Positions 1 through 7,900 of a stretch of 33,450 bases of DNA are shown here, one piece after another. This DNA comes from Clostridiales bacterium (GTDB lineage Bacteria > Bacillota > Clostridia > Oscillospirales > Oscillospiraceae): positions 1-33,450 of the forward strand of contig SFIL01000014.1 in assembly GCA_004556205.1 (NCBI GenBank). Reading direction: 5' to 3'. The notes beneath the pieces are model-generated. The model had not been told where the DNA came from. It did no database searches and saw only the letters and a program-made list of their open reading frames with translations. The position numbers and the translations under genes are program-made. The number at the start of each line of letters is the position of its first letter. Position 1 is the stretch's first letter.

Positions 1-1
1 G

Positions 2-235
2 ATCCTTTACCGCTACGCGAAGAAGAAGGGCATCGACACGAGCAAGCGCGGCGATTTAAGCGGCTTCCCCGACGGCGGCAAGGTCGAAAGCTGGGCGAAT
101 GACGCTGTGCAGTGGACGGTTGCAGAAAAGATCATCGGCGGCTCGGAAGGCTATCTCCTGCCGCAGGGCAATGCAACACGCGCACAGGTCGCAACGATTT
201 TGATGCGCTACATTGAAAACATTGTGAAGAAATAA
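2..235 (+). CDS. C-terminal end of an S-layer homology (SLH) domain protein, partial
   Basis: An open frame enters from the left edge and ends at TAA 233-235, leaving 77 residues. The piece reads like the last SLH repeat of a surface protein: an aromatic/basic start (ILYRYAKKKG), then a segment with W..DAVQW....KII.G and, near the end, the typical TRAQVATILMRYIE helix. SLH repeats usually occur in threes and anchor exported proteins to pyruvylated secondary cell-wall polymer. The rest of the protein, including any signal peptide and effector domain, lies outside the window, so its job cannot be stated. A terminator follows at once, so this gene ends its transcript. Confidence 0.8.
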   Translation: MLYRYAKKKGIDTSKRGDLSGFPDGGKVESWANDAVQWTVAEKIIGGSEGYLLPQGNATRAQVATILMRYIENIVKK

Positions 236-239
236 AAGA

Positions 240-277
240 ATCAGCGGGCTGATAAAAGTGTCAGCTCGCTGATTTTT
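240..277 (+). terminator. Rho-independent terminator after the SLH gene
   Basis: A 13-bp stem (240-252 with 261-273, one G-T pair) closes an 8-nt loop and is followed by a run of T. It starts 5 nt after the SLH stop codon. The minus-strand GNAT gene ends at 287, so the hairpin separates two convergent transcripts. Confidence 0.85.
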
Positions 278-286
278 GATAGAGGA

Positions 287-775
287 TTATTTGTGCGAAA
301 GCTCCATATAGACCGAGACAGGGGCCTCGCACTGAAGCAGGTACTCCGGCATGGGCTTTCGTTCGAAGCCTAAGCGGGTATACAGGGCGAGCGCCTTTGC
401 GTTGGCGGGATTCGGATCAACCCAAACCTTAGAAGCGCCGTTTTGAAACGCCTGCTCGATGGCGTAGGACAGCGCTTTGGCTGCGATCCCTTTGCCGCGC
501 GCAAAAGAGAACAGCTTGATGTCCAACGCGGCGGTATTCCCGTGGTCGGGGTCGATTTCATAAAAGCTCTCTCCGCAATAGACACCGTCATCGAACACGG
601 AATAGTGATCGACCCGCGGCCTTGCGGAAGCGATCCACTGATACCAGCGCTCCATTGCTTCGTCTGTTTCTTGCAGGCCATCGGGGAAGCCGACGAATTT
701 CATGACATCGCCGTCAGCCCAAAGCCTCTGAATATCAGAAAGGTCAGTTCCTGTTGTTTCCCGAACCGTTACCAT
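287..775 (-). CDS. GNAT-family N-acetyltransferase
   Basis: A protein of about 162 residues with the GNAT fold signature: an acetyl-CoA binding loop RGKGIA in motif A, followed by the helix AKALSYAIEQAF, and the motif-B-like end NAKALALYTRLGFE. It transfers an acetyl group from acetyl-CoA to an amine; the substrate is not apparent. I chose ATG at 775 because AGGAG lies 7 nt upstream; a TTG at 808 would extend the protein by 11 residues but has no comparable site. The gene follows the methyltransferase stop (789) by 13 nt, so the two are probably co-transcribed. The pair suggests a small modifying operon, but no common target can be deduced. Confidence 0.85.
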   Translation of the reverse strand: MVTVRETTGTDLSDIQRLWADGDVMKFVGFPDGLQETDEAMERWYQWIASARPRVDHYSVFDDGVYCGESFYEIDPDHGNTAALDIKLFSFARGKGIAAKALSYAIEQAFQNGASKVWVDPNPANAKALALYTRLGFERKPMPEYLLQCEAPVSVYMELSHK

Positions 776-788
776 AACGATGCTCCTA

Positions 789-1589
789 TTATAATTGCTT
801 TCCGACAAAAAGCAGATGATTGCTGTGGCCGAGCATCTCCGGCTTTTCGCAGGTGTGAAGGTGATAGCGCAGATATTGCGCGTAGTTCTCCGCGTCGAGC
901 GAATTGATGCGATCCTCCATCAGCTCGCTCAGACCGTCTGAGGCGATCTCGCGCAGGATGCGGATGCCGCCGTCTTTCAAAATATGACGGCACTCATCGA
1001 CTGTGTGGAACACAAACGGAAAATCGTGCAGCCGAAGCGTGGCGTGGTTATAGTCCCCTGTACGGAAGTAATTCGGATTATTCTGCAGCTCGGTGAAAAA
1101 GACCATGTCATGGGAGATAAAGGCGAAGAAGAGCGTGCCGTCAGGCTTGCAGACGCGCTTTGCCTCGGCGATGCACTTTTGACAATCCTCCTCGCTATGC
1201 AAATGATAGAGCGGACCGAAAAGAAGAACGATATCGAAGGAAGCGTCTTGATAGCAGGAGAGGTCAACCGCGTTGCCCTGCCGCAGTTCTACGCGGTCTT
1301 CGGCGGTCAGCTTCTTTCGAAAGGCTTCGATATTGCGCTCTGCAAGCTCCACAGCGCTGACCGAATAGCCGTTTCTCGCAAAATAGAGACTGTATTCGCC
1401 CGCGCCGGCACCGATGTCCAAAATGCGGTCGCCCGTTTTCAAGTATTGCTCGATGAAATGCACCGTCGTGAGAAACTCCACGCGGGCGGCCTTCGAACGA
1501 TTCAAGCGGATGTTTTCGTTGAAAATCTCATAGGTTTTTGCGATCTGCTCCAATTCGTCCTCGATCCTTGCAAGCTCTGCAAAATCCAT
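789..1589 (-). CDS. Class I SAM-dependent methyltransferase
   Basis: A 266-residue protein with the Rossmann methyltransferase signature: motif I ILDIGAGAGEYSLYFA near residues 56-71, an acidic residue ending strand 2 (VSAVEL), and a motif-IV-like FDIVLLFGPLYHL. It resembles small-molecule methyltransferases of the Methyltransf_11/25 type; the acceptor is unknown. Its start is separated by one base from the stop of the upstream DivIVA-like gene, with GAGG just before that stop, so translation is probably coupled. It is the middle gene of a minus-strand trio. Confidence 0.88.
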   Translation of the reverse strand: MDFAELARIEDELEQIAKTYEIFNENIRLNRSKAARVEFLTTVHFIEQYLKTGDRILDIGAGAGEYSLYFARNGYSVSAVELAERNIEAFRKKLTAEDRVELRQGNAVDLSCYQDASFDIVLLFGPLYHLHSEEDCQKCIAEAKRVCKPDGTLFFAFISHDMVFFTELQNNPNYFRTGDYNHATLRLHDFPFVFHTVDECRHILKDGGIRILREIASDGLSELMEDRINSLDAENYAQYLRYHLHTCEKPEMLGHSNHLLFVGKQL

Positions 1590-1590
1590 C

Positions 1591-2178
1591 TCAGACCTCG
1601 CCCGCGATTTCGGCGGCGGCTTTCAGACCGGCGGAGGATTCGTCTACGATGCCCTGCGCGGTGGTAAGCAACTGCTCCACCTTGTCAAAATCGTTGCGGA
1701 AGGCATCGAGCAGTGTCGCGAAATCCTGCGAGGTGAGGGTCAGCTTCTCGTCTGCCTGCGCAAAGACGGTCTTCATCCGCTCAGCGGAAGCGGCGGCGCG
1801 TTCTCTTGCCATACGCTCGGTCATTTCGGCGCGACGGTAGGCGGCAAGCTCCATTTCATTGAAATTTGAAGGCGCGGCTGCGACAACACTTGCTGCGGGC
1901 GGCATCGGTGCGTTCAGTGCCGCTTCGTCAGGAGCAGGAACGGCTTCAGCGGACGCCACGGCTGTCTCCTGCGCAGCGGTCAAAGCTTCCAACTGCGCTT
2001 GCGCCTCTTCCGCTTCTGCACGTGCTGCCTCCAGCGCCTCCTGCAAGCGGGCGTTTTCCTCGCGGAGCAGGCGCAGCGCCTTTTCGTGCTCGGTCGTCTG
2101 CGCCTGAATAAACTGCACCACATCGGTGCGGTTGAAGCCATGCAGCGCACTGCGGAAATTCTCGATATTTGCAGCCAT
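1591..2178 (-). CDS. DivIVA-like coiled-coil protein
   Basis: A 195-residue protein. The first 20 or so residues (ending GFNRTDVVQFIQ) resemble the short N-terminal DivIVA/GpsB motif, in which a folded tip precedes a coiled coil. Residues 25-70 are a strongly predicted coiled coil rich in Glu, Ala and Leu. An Ala/Pro-rich linker at about 70-110 leads to a second helical region. DivIVA proteins bind curved membrane and recruit division or cell-wall factors. The ATG at 2178 has GAGGGG 7 nt upstream and a good promoter further up. It heads the operon with the methyltransferase and acetyltransferase. Low-complexity coiled coils make remote homology uncertain, so this is a family-level guess. Confidence 0.6.
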   Translation of the reverse strand: MAANIENFRSALHGFNRTDVVQFIQAQTTEHEKALRLLREENARLQEALEAARAEAEEAQAQLEALTAAQETAVASAEAVPAPDEAALNAPMPPAASVVAAAPSNFNEMELAAYRRAEMTERMARERAAASAERMKTVFAQADEKLTLTSQDFATLLDAFRNDFDKVEQLLTTAQGIVDESSAGLKAAAEIAGEV

Positions 2179-2231
2179 GATTGTCCCCTCACAATCCGTG
2201 AAATCGGCTTGCCAATTTCAACATTTTTTTT

Positions 2232-2260
2232 ATTATATCATGTGTCGGTGCGAAAAACAA
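2232..2260 (-). promoter_or_regulatory. Sigma-A-type promoter for the DivIVA-like operon
   Basis: On the minus strand, TTGTTT (2255-2260) is followed after 17 bp by TATAAT (2232-2237). TG precedes the -10 by one base, giving an extended -10. It lies about 54 bp upstream of the start codon at 2178. Confidence 0.65.
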
Positions 2261-2342
2261 TATCCCGCGTCGGTTTTTTGTCGCATTCGCGGAGAACGCG
2301 CGGAATAGAAAGCGGCTCACCGCGATTTTTTTGTGTTTTTCG

Positions 2343-2372
2343 TTGCCACGGGCGGGAGAGCTGTGTTATACT
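2343..2372 (+). promoter_or_regulatory. Candidate promoter for murB-rapZ-whiA-dnaE
   Basis: TTGCCA (2343-2348) and TATACT (2367-2372) are 18 bp apart on the plus strand. No gene lies between here and murB at 2739. If used, the transcript would carry a leader of about 360 nt holding both repeat A and repeat B. Confidence 0.45.
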
Positions 2373-2381
2373 ATATAAGGC

Positions 2382-2536
2382 AATCTATGAACAAATCAGC
2401 GGCGGCGCTCGGTGGATCTTTTGCCGCAACTTTTCGGTTAGAAAACCTTGAAATATACAAAGTATTCCTGTGGTTTTCCAATCTCAATTTGCGACAAAAT
2501 CTCTCGCCGACCGTTCTTGCGATTTATTCAGAGATT
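2382..2536. repeat. Repeat A, copy 1: small element with terminal inverted repeats
   Basis: The 16 bp at 2382-2397 match the reverse complement of 2521-2536 at 14 positions, so the segment has the shape of a miniature inverted-repeat element of about 155 bp. Inside are a GC-rich hairpin (2399-2428) and a second inverted pair, GAAAACC with GGTTTTC. Related but diverged copies occur at 9827-9927 and, as a fragment, near 24598-24643. No coding potential was seen. Confidence 0.6.
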
Positions 2537-2541
2537 CCCTA

Positions 2542-2692
2542 ATACTGATTCTTGATTAAATTCTTTCATCAAGAATCCCGTGTGCTACGCACACGCGCAT
2601 CGTGCTAACGCACGCTGCGCCGTCTTGTGCAGAATTTGACGCACCTTCGGTGCTATAAAAAGCTATGAAAGCTTTTTATCAAATTCTAGCAT
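2542..2692 (+). repeat. Repeat B, copy 1: multi-hairpin dispersed repeat
   Basis: A 151-bp sequence found again at 24422-24593 with only about seven substitutions plus a 20-bp duplication there. It contains a chain of inverted repeats: 2547-2560 with 2564-2577, GTGTGC/GCACAC (2580-2594), CGTGC/GCACG (2601-2614), GCACC/GGTGC (2641-2653), and AAAAAGCT/AGCTTTTT (2657-2677). An outer pair (2631-2640 with about 2678-2687) encloses the last two. Such a series would fold as a branched RNA if transcribed. It abuts repeat A copy 1 and ends about 47 bp before murB. Confidence 0.75.
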
Positions 2693-2738
2693 AAGATAAA
2701 ATGGAAGAGTAGGCGCATGATTTCACAGGAGGTTGGAT

Positions 2739-3668
2739 ATGAAACGCATTTTGGAACTGAAGGAACAACTTTCGCGTGTTTTGCCTGCGTTTGAGATTGC
2801 AGAGGAGGAGCTGCTCGCGAAGCATACCTCCTTCCGCATCGGCGGACCTGCCGAACTGATGGTCTTCCCGCGTACGCGGGAGGAGCTTGCCGCAATTCTG
2901 CGCCTTGCAAAGAAGCTGGAGATTGCGCCGCGCATCCTCGGCGCGGGGACGAATGTTCTTGCTCCCGATGAGGGCGTGCGCGGACTTGTGATCGTGACGC
3001 GCGATACTTTGATGGGATTGGAGCTGATCTCGCCGACACATATTGCCGCGATGGCGGGTATGACGCTGGCGCAGGCGGCGAATTTTGCGGCGAGGAACCG
3101 CCTTTCGGGACTGGAATTTGCTCACGGCATTCCCGGAACGGTTGGCGGCGGCATTTACATGAACGCGGGTGCCTACGGCGGTGAAATGCGCGATGTGGCT
3201 GTCCGCACGGAGTTTATGTACCTCGACGGCACGACCGAGATTTTCGAAGGCGATGCGCAGGGCTTTGCCTACCGCATGAGCGCATTTCAGAAGCGGAAGG
3301 GTGTGATCGTGCGGACGGAATTTGCCTTGCAGCCTGCGGAGGAGACGGAGATTTACGCGCGGATGAAGGAGCTTTCGGAGAAGCGCCGCGCTTCACAGCC
3401 GCTGGAACTGCCCTCTGCGGGCAGTACTTTCAAGCGTCCGCAAATCGGCTATGCCGCCGCGCTCATTGAGCAGGCGGGACTGAAGGGGCTTTCCGTCGGC
3501 GGCGCTGCCGTCTCGGAAAAGCATGCGGGATTCATCGTGAACAGGGCAGGCGCCTCCGCCGCCGATGTGCTGGCACTCGTCAGACTTGTACAGGAGCGCG
3601 TGTTTGACGCGACGGGTGTCCGTTTAGAGCCGGAGGTGCGGCTCTGGGGTACGGAAGATGCGGATTGA
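2739..3668 (+). CDS. murB: UDP-N-acetylenolpyruvoylglucosamine reductase MurB
   Basis: A 309-residue cytoplasmic flavoenzyme that reduces UDP-GlcNAc-enolpyruvate to UDP-MurNAc with NADPH, the second committed step of peptidoglycan synthesis. The FAD-binding half carries HTSFRIGGPAEL, the GAGTNVL loop and GIPGTVGGGIYMNAGAYGGE. The substrate half carries the conserved SAGSTFKRP, whose serine is the proton donor in the family, then GLSVGGAAVSEKHAGFIVN. Length and the missing Tyr-loop insertion fit the Gram-positive type II MurB. ATG at 2739 is chosen because AGGAGGT ends 5 nt before it; a TTG at 2733 overlaps that site. The gene overlaps the next one by 11 bp. Confidence 0.97.
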   Translation: MKRILELKEQLSRVLPAFEIAEEELLAKHTSFRIGGPAELMVFPRTREELAAILRLAKKLEIAPRILGAGTNVLAPDEGVRGLVIVTRDTLMGLELISPTHIAAMAGMTLAQAANFAARNRLSGLEFAHGIPGTVGGGIYMNAGAYGGEMRDVAVRTEFMYLDGTTEIFEGDAQGFAYRMSAFQKRKGVIVRTEFALQPAEETEIYARMKELSEKRRASQPLELPSAGSTFKRPQIGYAAALIEQAGLKGLSVGGAAVSEKHAGFIVNRAGASAADVLALVRLVQERVFDATGVRLEPEVRLWGTEDAD

Positions 3669-4026
3669 GATCACCTCGTTCGGGCATAAGTACGGTGAGA
3701 TCGCGGCGGATATTGTGTTGGATATGCGCTGCTTGGGGAATCCCTATTGGGTTCCCGCTCTGCGGGAACTGAGTGGTTTGGATGCGCCCGTAAGAGAGTA
3801 TATTTTGCAGGACAAGGACAGCGCGGCGTATCTTCGGACGATGTTATTGTTGATGGAAATGCAGGCGAAGTTGGCAGCACGGCGCGGGTGCGAATGCCTG
3901 CGCATTGCCGTCGGCTGCACAGGCGGGCGTCACCGTTCGGTGACGGCGGCCGTGCTGCTTGCGCAAAGGCTGGGCGAACAGGGGCATACGGTGCATCTGA
4001 CCCACCGCGATATTGAACGCGGCTGA
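3658..4026 (+). CDS. Stand-alone RapZ C-terminal domain protein (YvcJ-like, no P-loop domain)
   Basis: At 122 residues this is less than half the usual RapZ/YvcJ length (about 285-295). It matches only the C-terminal half: SFGHKYG at 7-13, NPYWVPALRELSGLD at 28-42, GCTGGRHRSV at 86-95, and a closing HRDIERG. In E. coli this domain binds the sRNAs GlmY/GlmZ and senses glucosamine-6-phosphate; the glycine and HR residues of the GCTGG.HRS loop are retained here. The N-terminal Walker-type nucleotide-binding domain is absent, and no remnant is visible because murB occupies the upstream DNA. The start overlaps the end of murB by 11 bp, implying translational coupling, and whiA follows after 22 nt. 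The yvcK gene usual between rapZ and whiA in Firmicutes is also missing. The homology is secure; the function is inferred. Confidence 0.85.
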   Translation: MRIEITSFGHKYGEIAADIVLDMRCLGNPYWVPALRELSGLDAPVREYILQDKDSAAYLRTMLLLMEMQAKLAARRGCECLRIAVGCTGGRHRSVTAAVLLAQRLGEQGHTVHLTHRDIERG

Positions 4027-4048
4027 ACAGAGAAAAGGAGGATGCGGA

Positions 4049-4951
4049 ATGTCGTTTTCCGGCAATGTGAAAAGTGAACTGTGCAGAAATGAAATTGAGA
4101 AAAGCTGCTGCGCACTGGCGGAGTGCATGGGAACGCTGCTTTATGCGAATACCTTTGCGCCTGACTGTATCCGCATTGTGACCGAGAGCCGCGACTTTGG
4201 GCTTCGGCTGCCGCGCCTGTTCCGCAAGGGACTTGGCGTACGGTTTGATGTGCTGCCGGAGCAGGACGCAGCGGGAAAGCTGACTTACCTGATCACGGAC
4301 GCGGAGAAGATTCGCCGCGTGTTTGAGCAATGCGGCTTTTCTGCGGAGAACAGCATCTCTCTGCACGTCAATTTTGCGCTTTTGGAGAAGGAATGCTGCC
4401 GCCGCGCTTTTCTGCGCGGGGCGTTTTTGGCGGGCGGCTCCGTGACCGACCCTGAAAAGCGCTACCATTTGGAGCTTTCGACGACCCATCTCAAGGCGAG
4501 CCGCGAGACGGGGACGCTGCTGCTCGAAATGGAGCTTGCGGCGAAGGAAACCGAGCGCAAGGGAAGCTCGGTGCTTTACTATAAGCAGAGTGAGTCCATT
4601 GAGGACTTTTTGACTGCCATCGGTGCACCGATCAGCGCAATGGCCGTGATGTCCGCAAAGATCGAGAAGGAGTGGCGCAACAAGGCAAACCGCCGCGTCA
4701 ACTGCGACTCCGCCAATGTGGACAAGACCGTGGAGGCGGCACAGGAACAGCTTGCCGCGATCAGAACGCTCGAGGAATGTGGCATCCTGCAAACGCTGCC
4801 GGAAAAGCTGCGCGAGACTGCCGCTTTACGTATCGAACATCCGGAGTCCACTTTGAGCGAGCTTGCGGCGCTGCATGACCCGCCTGCGACGAAATCAGCG
4901 GTTAACCATCGGATGCGAAAACTGGTCGCGACGGCAAAGGAGACGGAATAG
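4049..4951 (+). CDS. whiA: WhiA, DNA-binding protein with LAGLIDADG-like and HTH domains
   Basis: A 300-residue protein with the WhiA architecture. The N-terminal half is related to LAGLIDADG homing endonucleases (for example CCRRAFLRGAFLAGGSVTDP). A C-terminal helix-turn-helix ends with LSELAALHDPPATKSAVNHR, very close to the family signature. WhiA is a sporulation regulator in Streptomyces and affects cell division and chromosome segregation in Bacillus. ATG at 4049 is chosen because AAAGGAGG lies about 7 nt upstream; the open frame extends to 4013 without a better start. It sits between the RapZ-like gene and dnaE, with dnaE only 11 nt away. Confidence 0.95.
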   Translation: MSFSGNVKSELCRNEIEKSCCALAECMGTLLYANTFAPDCIRIVTESRDFGLRLPRLFRKGLGVRFDVLPEQDAAGKLTYLITDAEKIRRVFEQCGFSAENSISLHVNFALLEKECCRRAFLRGAFLAGGSVTDPEKRYHLELSTTHLKASRETGTLLLEMELAAKETERKGSSVLYYKQSESIEDFLTAIGAPISAMAVMSAKIEKEWRNKANRRVNCDSANVDKTVEAAQEQLAAIRTLEECGILQTLPEKLRETAALRIEHPESTLSELAALHDPPATKSAVNHRMRKLVATAKETE

Positions 4952-4962
4952 GAGGAAGCGCT

Positions 4963-7900
4963 ATGGCATTCGTACATCTGCATGTACATACGGAATACAG
5001 CCTGCTCGACGGTGCGTGCCGCATCGGGAAACTCGTCAAGCGGGCGGCTGAATTGGGACAGAACGCCGTGGCGATCACCGATCACGGTGTCATGTACGGC
5101 GTGATCGACTTTTACCGTGCGGCGAAGGCAGCGGGCGTCAAGCCGATCATCGGCTGTGAGGTCTACGTTGCGCCGCGTTCGATGACGGATCGCGTTCACG
5201 GCATCGACGGTGAGGCGCAGCATCTTGTTTTGCTGTGCGAAAATGAGACGGGCTATAAAAATCTGAGTTATTTGGTGTCCAAAGCGTTTTTGGACGGCTT
5301 TTATATCAAGCCGCGCGTGGATATGGCGTTGCTGCGGCAGCACGCCGAGGGTATTATCGCGCTTTCAGCGTGCCTCGCCGGCGGCATCCCGCGCAGACTT
5401 CGCATGAACGACTATAATGGCGCAAAACAGCTCGCGCTGGAGTTTTCCGAGATTTTCGGAGAGAACAACTTTTTTTTGGAATTGCAGGATCACGGCATCC
5501 CCGAACAGACAGAGGTCAATCGAGGCATTCTCAAGCTGGCGGAGGATACGGGGCTGCCGCTCGTTGCGACGAACGACGCGCACTATTTGACGCGGGAGGA
5601 CAGCTATATTCAGGACGTCCTGATGTGCATCCAAATGGGCAAGACTGTCGATGATCCGAATCGGATGCGCTTTGAGACGCAGGAATTTTATATCAAGTCC
5701 GAGGACGAGATGCGCGCCTTGTTCCCCAATCAGCCTGAGGCAATCGAAAATACGCAGCGCATTGCCGACCGCTGCAACGTGGATTTTGAGTTTAATCACT
5801 ATCATCTGCCTGAATTCGTGCCACCGGATGGCTCGGATTCTCTGACCTATTTCCGCAGGCTTTGCGAGGAGGGCTTCTGTGAGCGCTATCCGGAGCAGCC
5901 GCCCGAATATCGCAAACGCTTGGGCTATGAGATGAATGTCATCGAGACGATGGGCTATGTGGATTATTACCTCATCGTGGCGGACTTTATCCTTTGGGCA
6001 AAGCATGAGGGCATTCCCGTTGGACCCGGCAGAGGTTCGGGCGCGGCATCCATTGCGGCGTACTGTATGCACATCACCGAGATGGATCCGATGAAATACA
6101 GTCTTATTTTCGAGCGCTTTTTGAACCCCGAGCGCGTCAGTATGCCCGATTTCGATACGGATTTCTGTCAGGCGCGGCGCGGTGAGGTTATTGATTATGT
6201 TATGCGCAAATACGGCAAGGATCGCGTGGCGCAGATTGTCACCTTCGGCACGATGGCGGCGCGCGCCGCCATCCGCGACGTCGGCAGAGCACTCAATTTT
6301 ACCTATGCCGAGACGGATGCCGTGGCAAAGCTCATCCCCACGACACTCCATATGACGCTCGACGAGGCGCTGAAGGTTTCGCCGCAGTTAAAAGAAATGT
6401 ACGACGGCGACGAACGCGTGAAAAAGCTTGTCGATACTGCGCGCGCCCTCGAGGGCATGCCGCGCAACACTTCGACGCACGCTGCGGGCGTGGTCATTAC
6501 CAAGGATCCCGTCTGTGACTATGTGCCCTTGGCGCGCAATGACGATACCATCGTCACACAGTTTACGATGACGACCATCGAGGAGCTGGGGCTGCTCAAA
6601 ATGGACTTCCTCGGTCTGCGCAATTTGACGATCATCGAGGACGCAGAGCAGGAGATCCGAAAGCATCACCCCGAATTCAACCTGAAAAATGTCTGCGAGG
6701 ATGATGCGGAGAGCTTTGCCATGCTCTCCGAGGGCAGGACGGCAGGCGTCTTCCAGCTCGAATCGGCGGGCATCACGAATGTCTGCGTGAATATGAAGCC
6801 GCAGTCCATCGAGGATCTGACGGCAATTGTTGCACTCTACCGCCCCGGCCCGATGGATTCCATCCCACGCTTTATTGACAACAAGCTGCACCCGGAGAAG
6901 ATCACCTACCTCTGCCCGCAGCTGGAGCCGATCCTCTCCGTCACTTACGGCTGTATCGTCTATCAGGAGCAGGTCATCGAGATTTTCCGCAAGCTCGGCG
7001 GCTACAGCTTGGGACAGGCGGACAATATGCGCCGCGCCATTTCCAAGAAAAAGGAAAAGGTCATCCTTGCCGAGCAGAAGGCGTTCGTTTACGGCGACAG
7101 CGAGCGCGGCATCCCCGGCGCGATCGCAAACGGTGTGAGCGAGGCAGCGGCGCAGACCATTTATAAGGATATCCTCGATTTTGCGAACTACGCCTTCAAC
7201 AAGGCACACGCGGTGTGCTATGCGAAGGTGACCTATGAAACGGCATACTTAAAATGCCATTTTCCGAAGGAATATATGGCGGCGCTGCTGACAAGCGTGC
7301 TCGACAACACCGCCAAAGCGGTCGGTTATATCGCCGAGTGCCGCGAAATGGGCATTACTCTGCTGCATCCCGACATTAATATGTCCGAGGATAAGTTTAC
7401 CGTTGAGCCGGAAGGGATTCGCTTCGGACTCGGCGCAGTCAAGAACATCGGACGCGGGCTTTTGCGGCAGATGGTCGCAGAGCGCGAGAAAAACGGGAAA
7501 TTTACCTCACTCGAGAATTTTGTCGAGCGGATGCTGGACTCCGACCTTAACAAGCGCGCGGTCGAAAACCTCATTAAGTGCGGCGCAATGGACGGGCTCG
7601 GACTGAACCGCGCGCAGATGCTCTATTGCTACGAGTCGGTCATGGACACCGCCGCGAACAGTAAAAAACGCAACATTGCGGGTCAGCTCCAGCTCTTCGA
7701 TATGCTCGGGGATGAGGACGAGCGCAAGAGTACGATCGACGTGCCGAAGCTCGCGGAGCTTCCGAAAAACGACCGAATGCAGATGGAAAAGGAGACGATC
7801 GGACTCTATCTTTCGGGTCACCCGATGGACGAGTACCGCAAGCAGCTCAAGGGCAGCGGCGTTGTGCCGATTCTGCGCATCCTGCAATCGTTTGAGAACG

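Larger units (their letters stand above)
2179..2738. other. Intergenic region between divergent genes, 560 bp
   Basis: It holds the minus-strand promoter at 2232-2260, the candidate plus-strand promoter at 2343-2372, repeat A copy 1 and repeat B copy 1. A small GCGG/CCGC hairpin followed by seven T lies near 2311-2330, but no plus-strand gene precedes it, so its role is unclear. No convincing small gene was found. Confidence 0.7.

Noticed and set aside
2305..2330. GCGG/CCGC hairpin followed by seven T as a terminator
   Set aside because: The stem is only 4 bp and no plus-strand gene precedes it, so it is mentioned only within the intergenic note.
2580..2653. Series of short palindromes considered as a CRISPR array
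   Set aside because: The palindromes differ from one another and there are no regular repeats with unique spacers; they are parts of one structured element.
3671..4792. A 373-codon minus-strand open frame
   Set aside because: It is antisense to the RapZ-like gene and whiA; its composition is that of a shadow frame.
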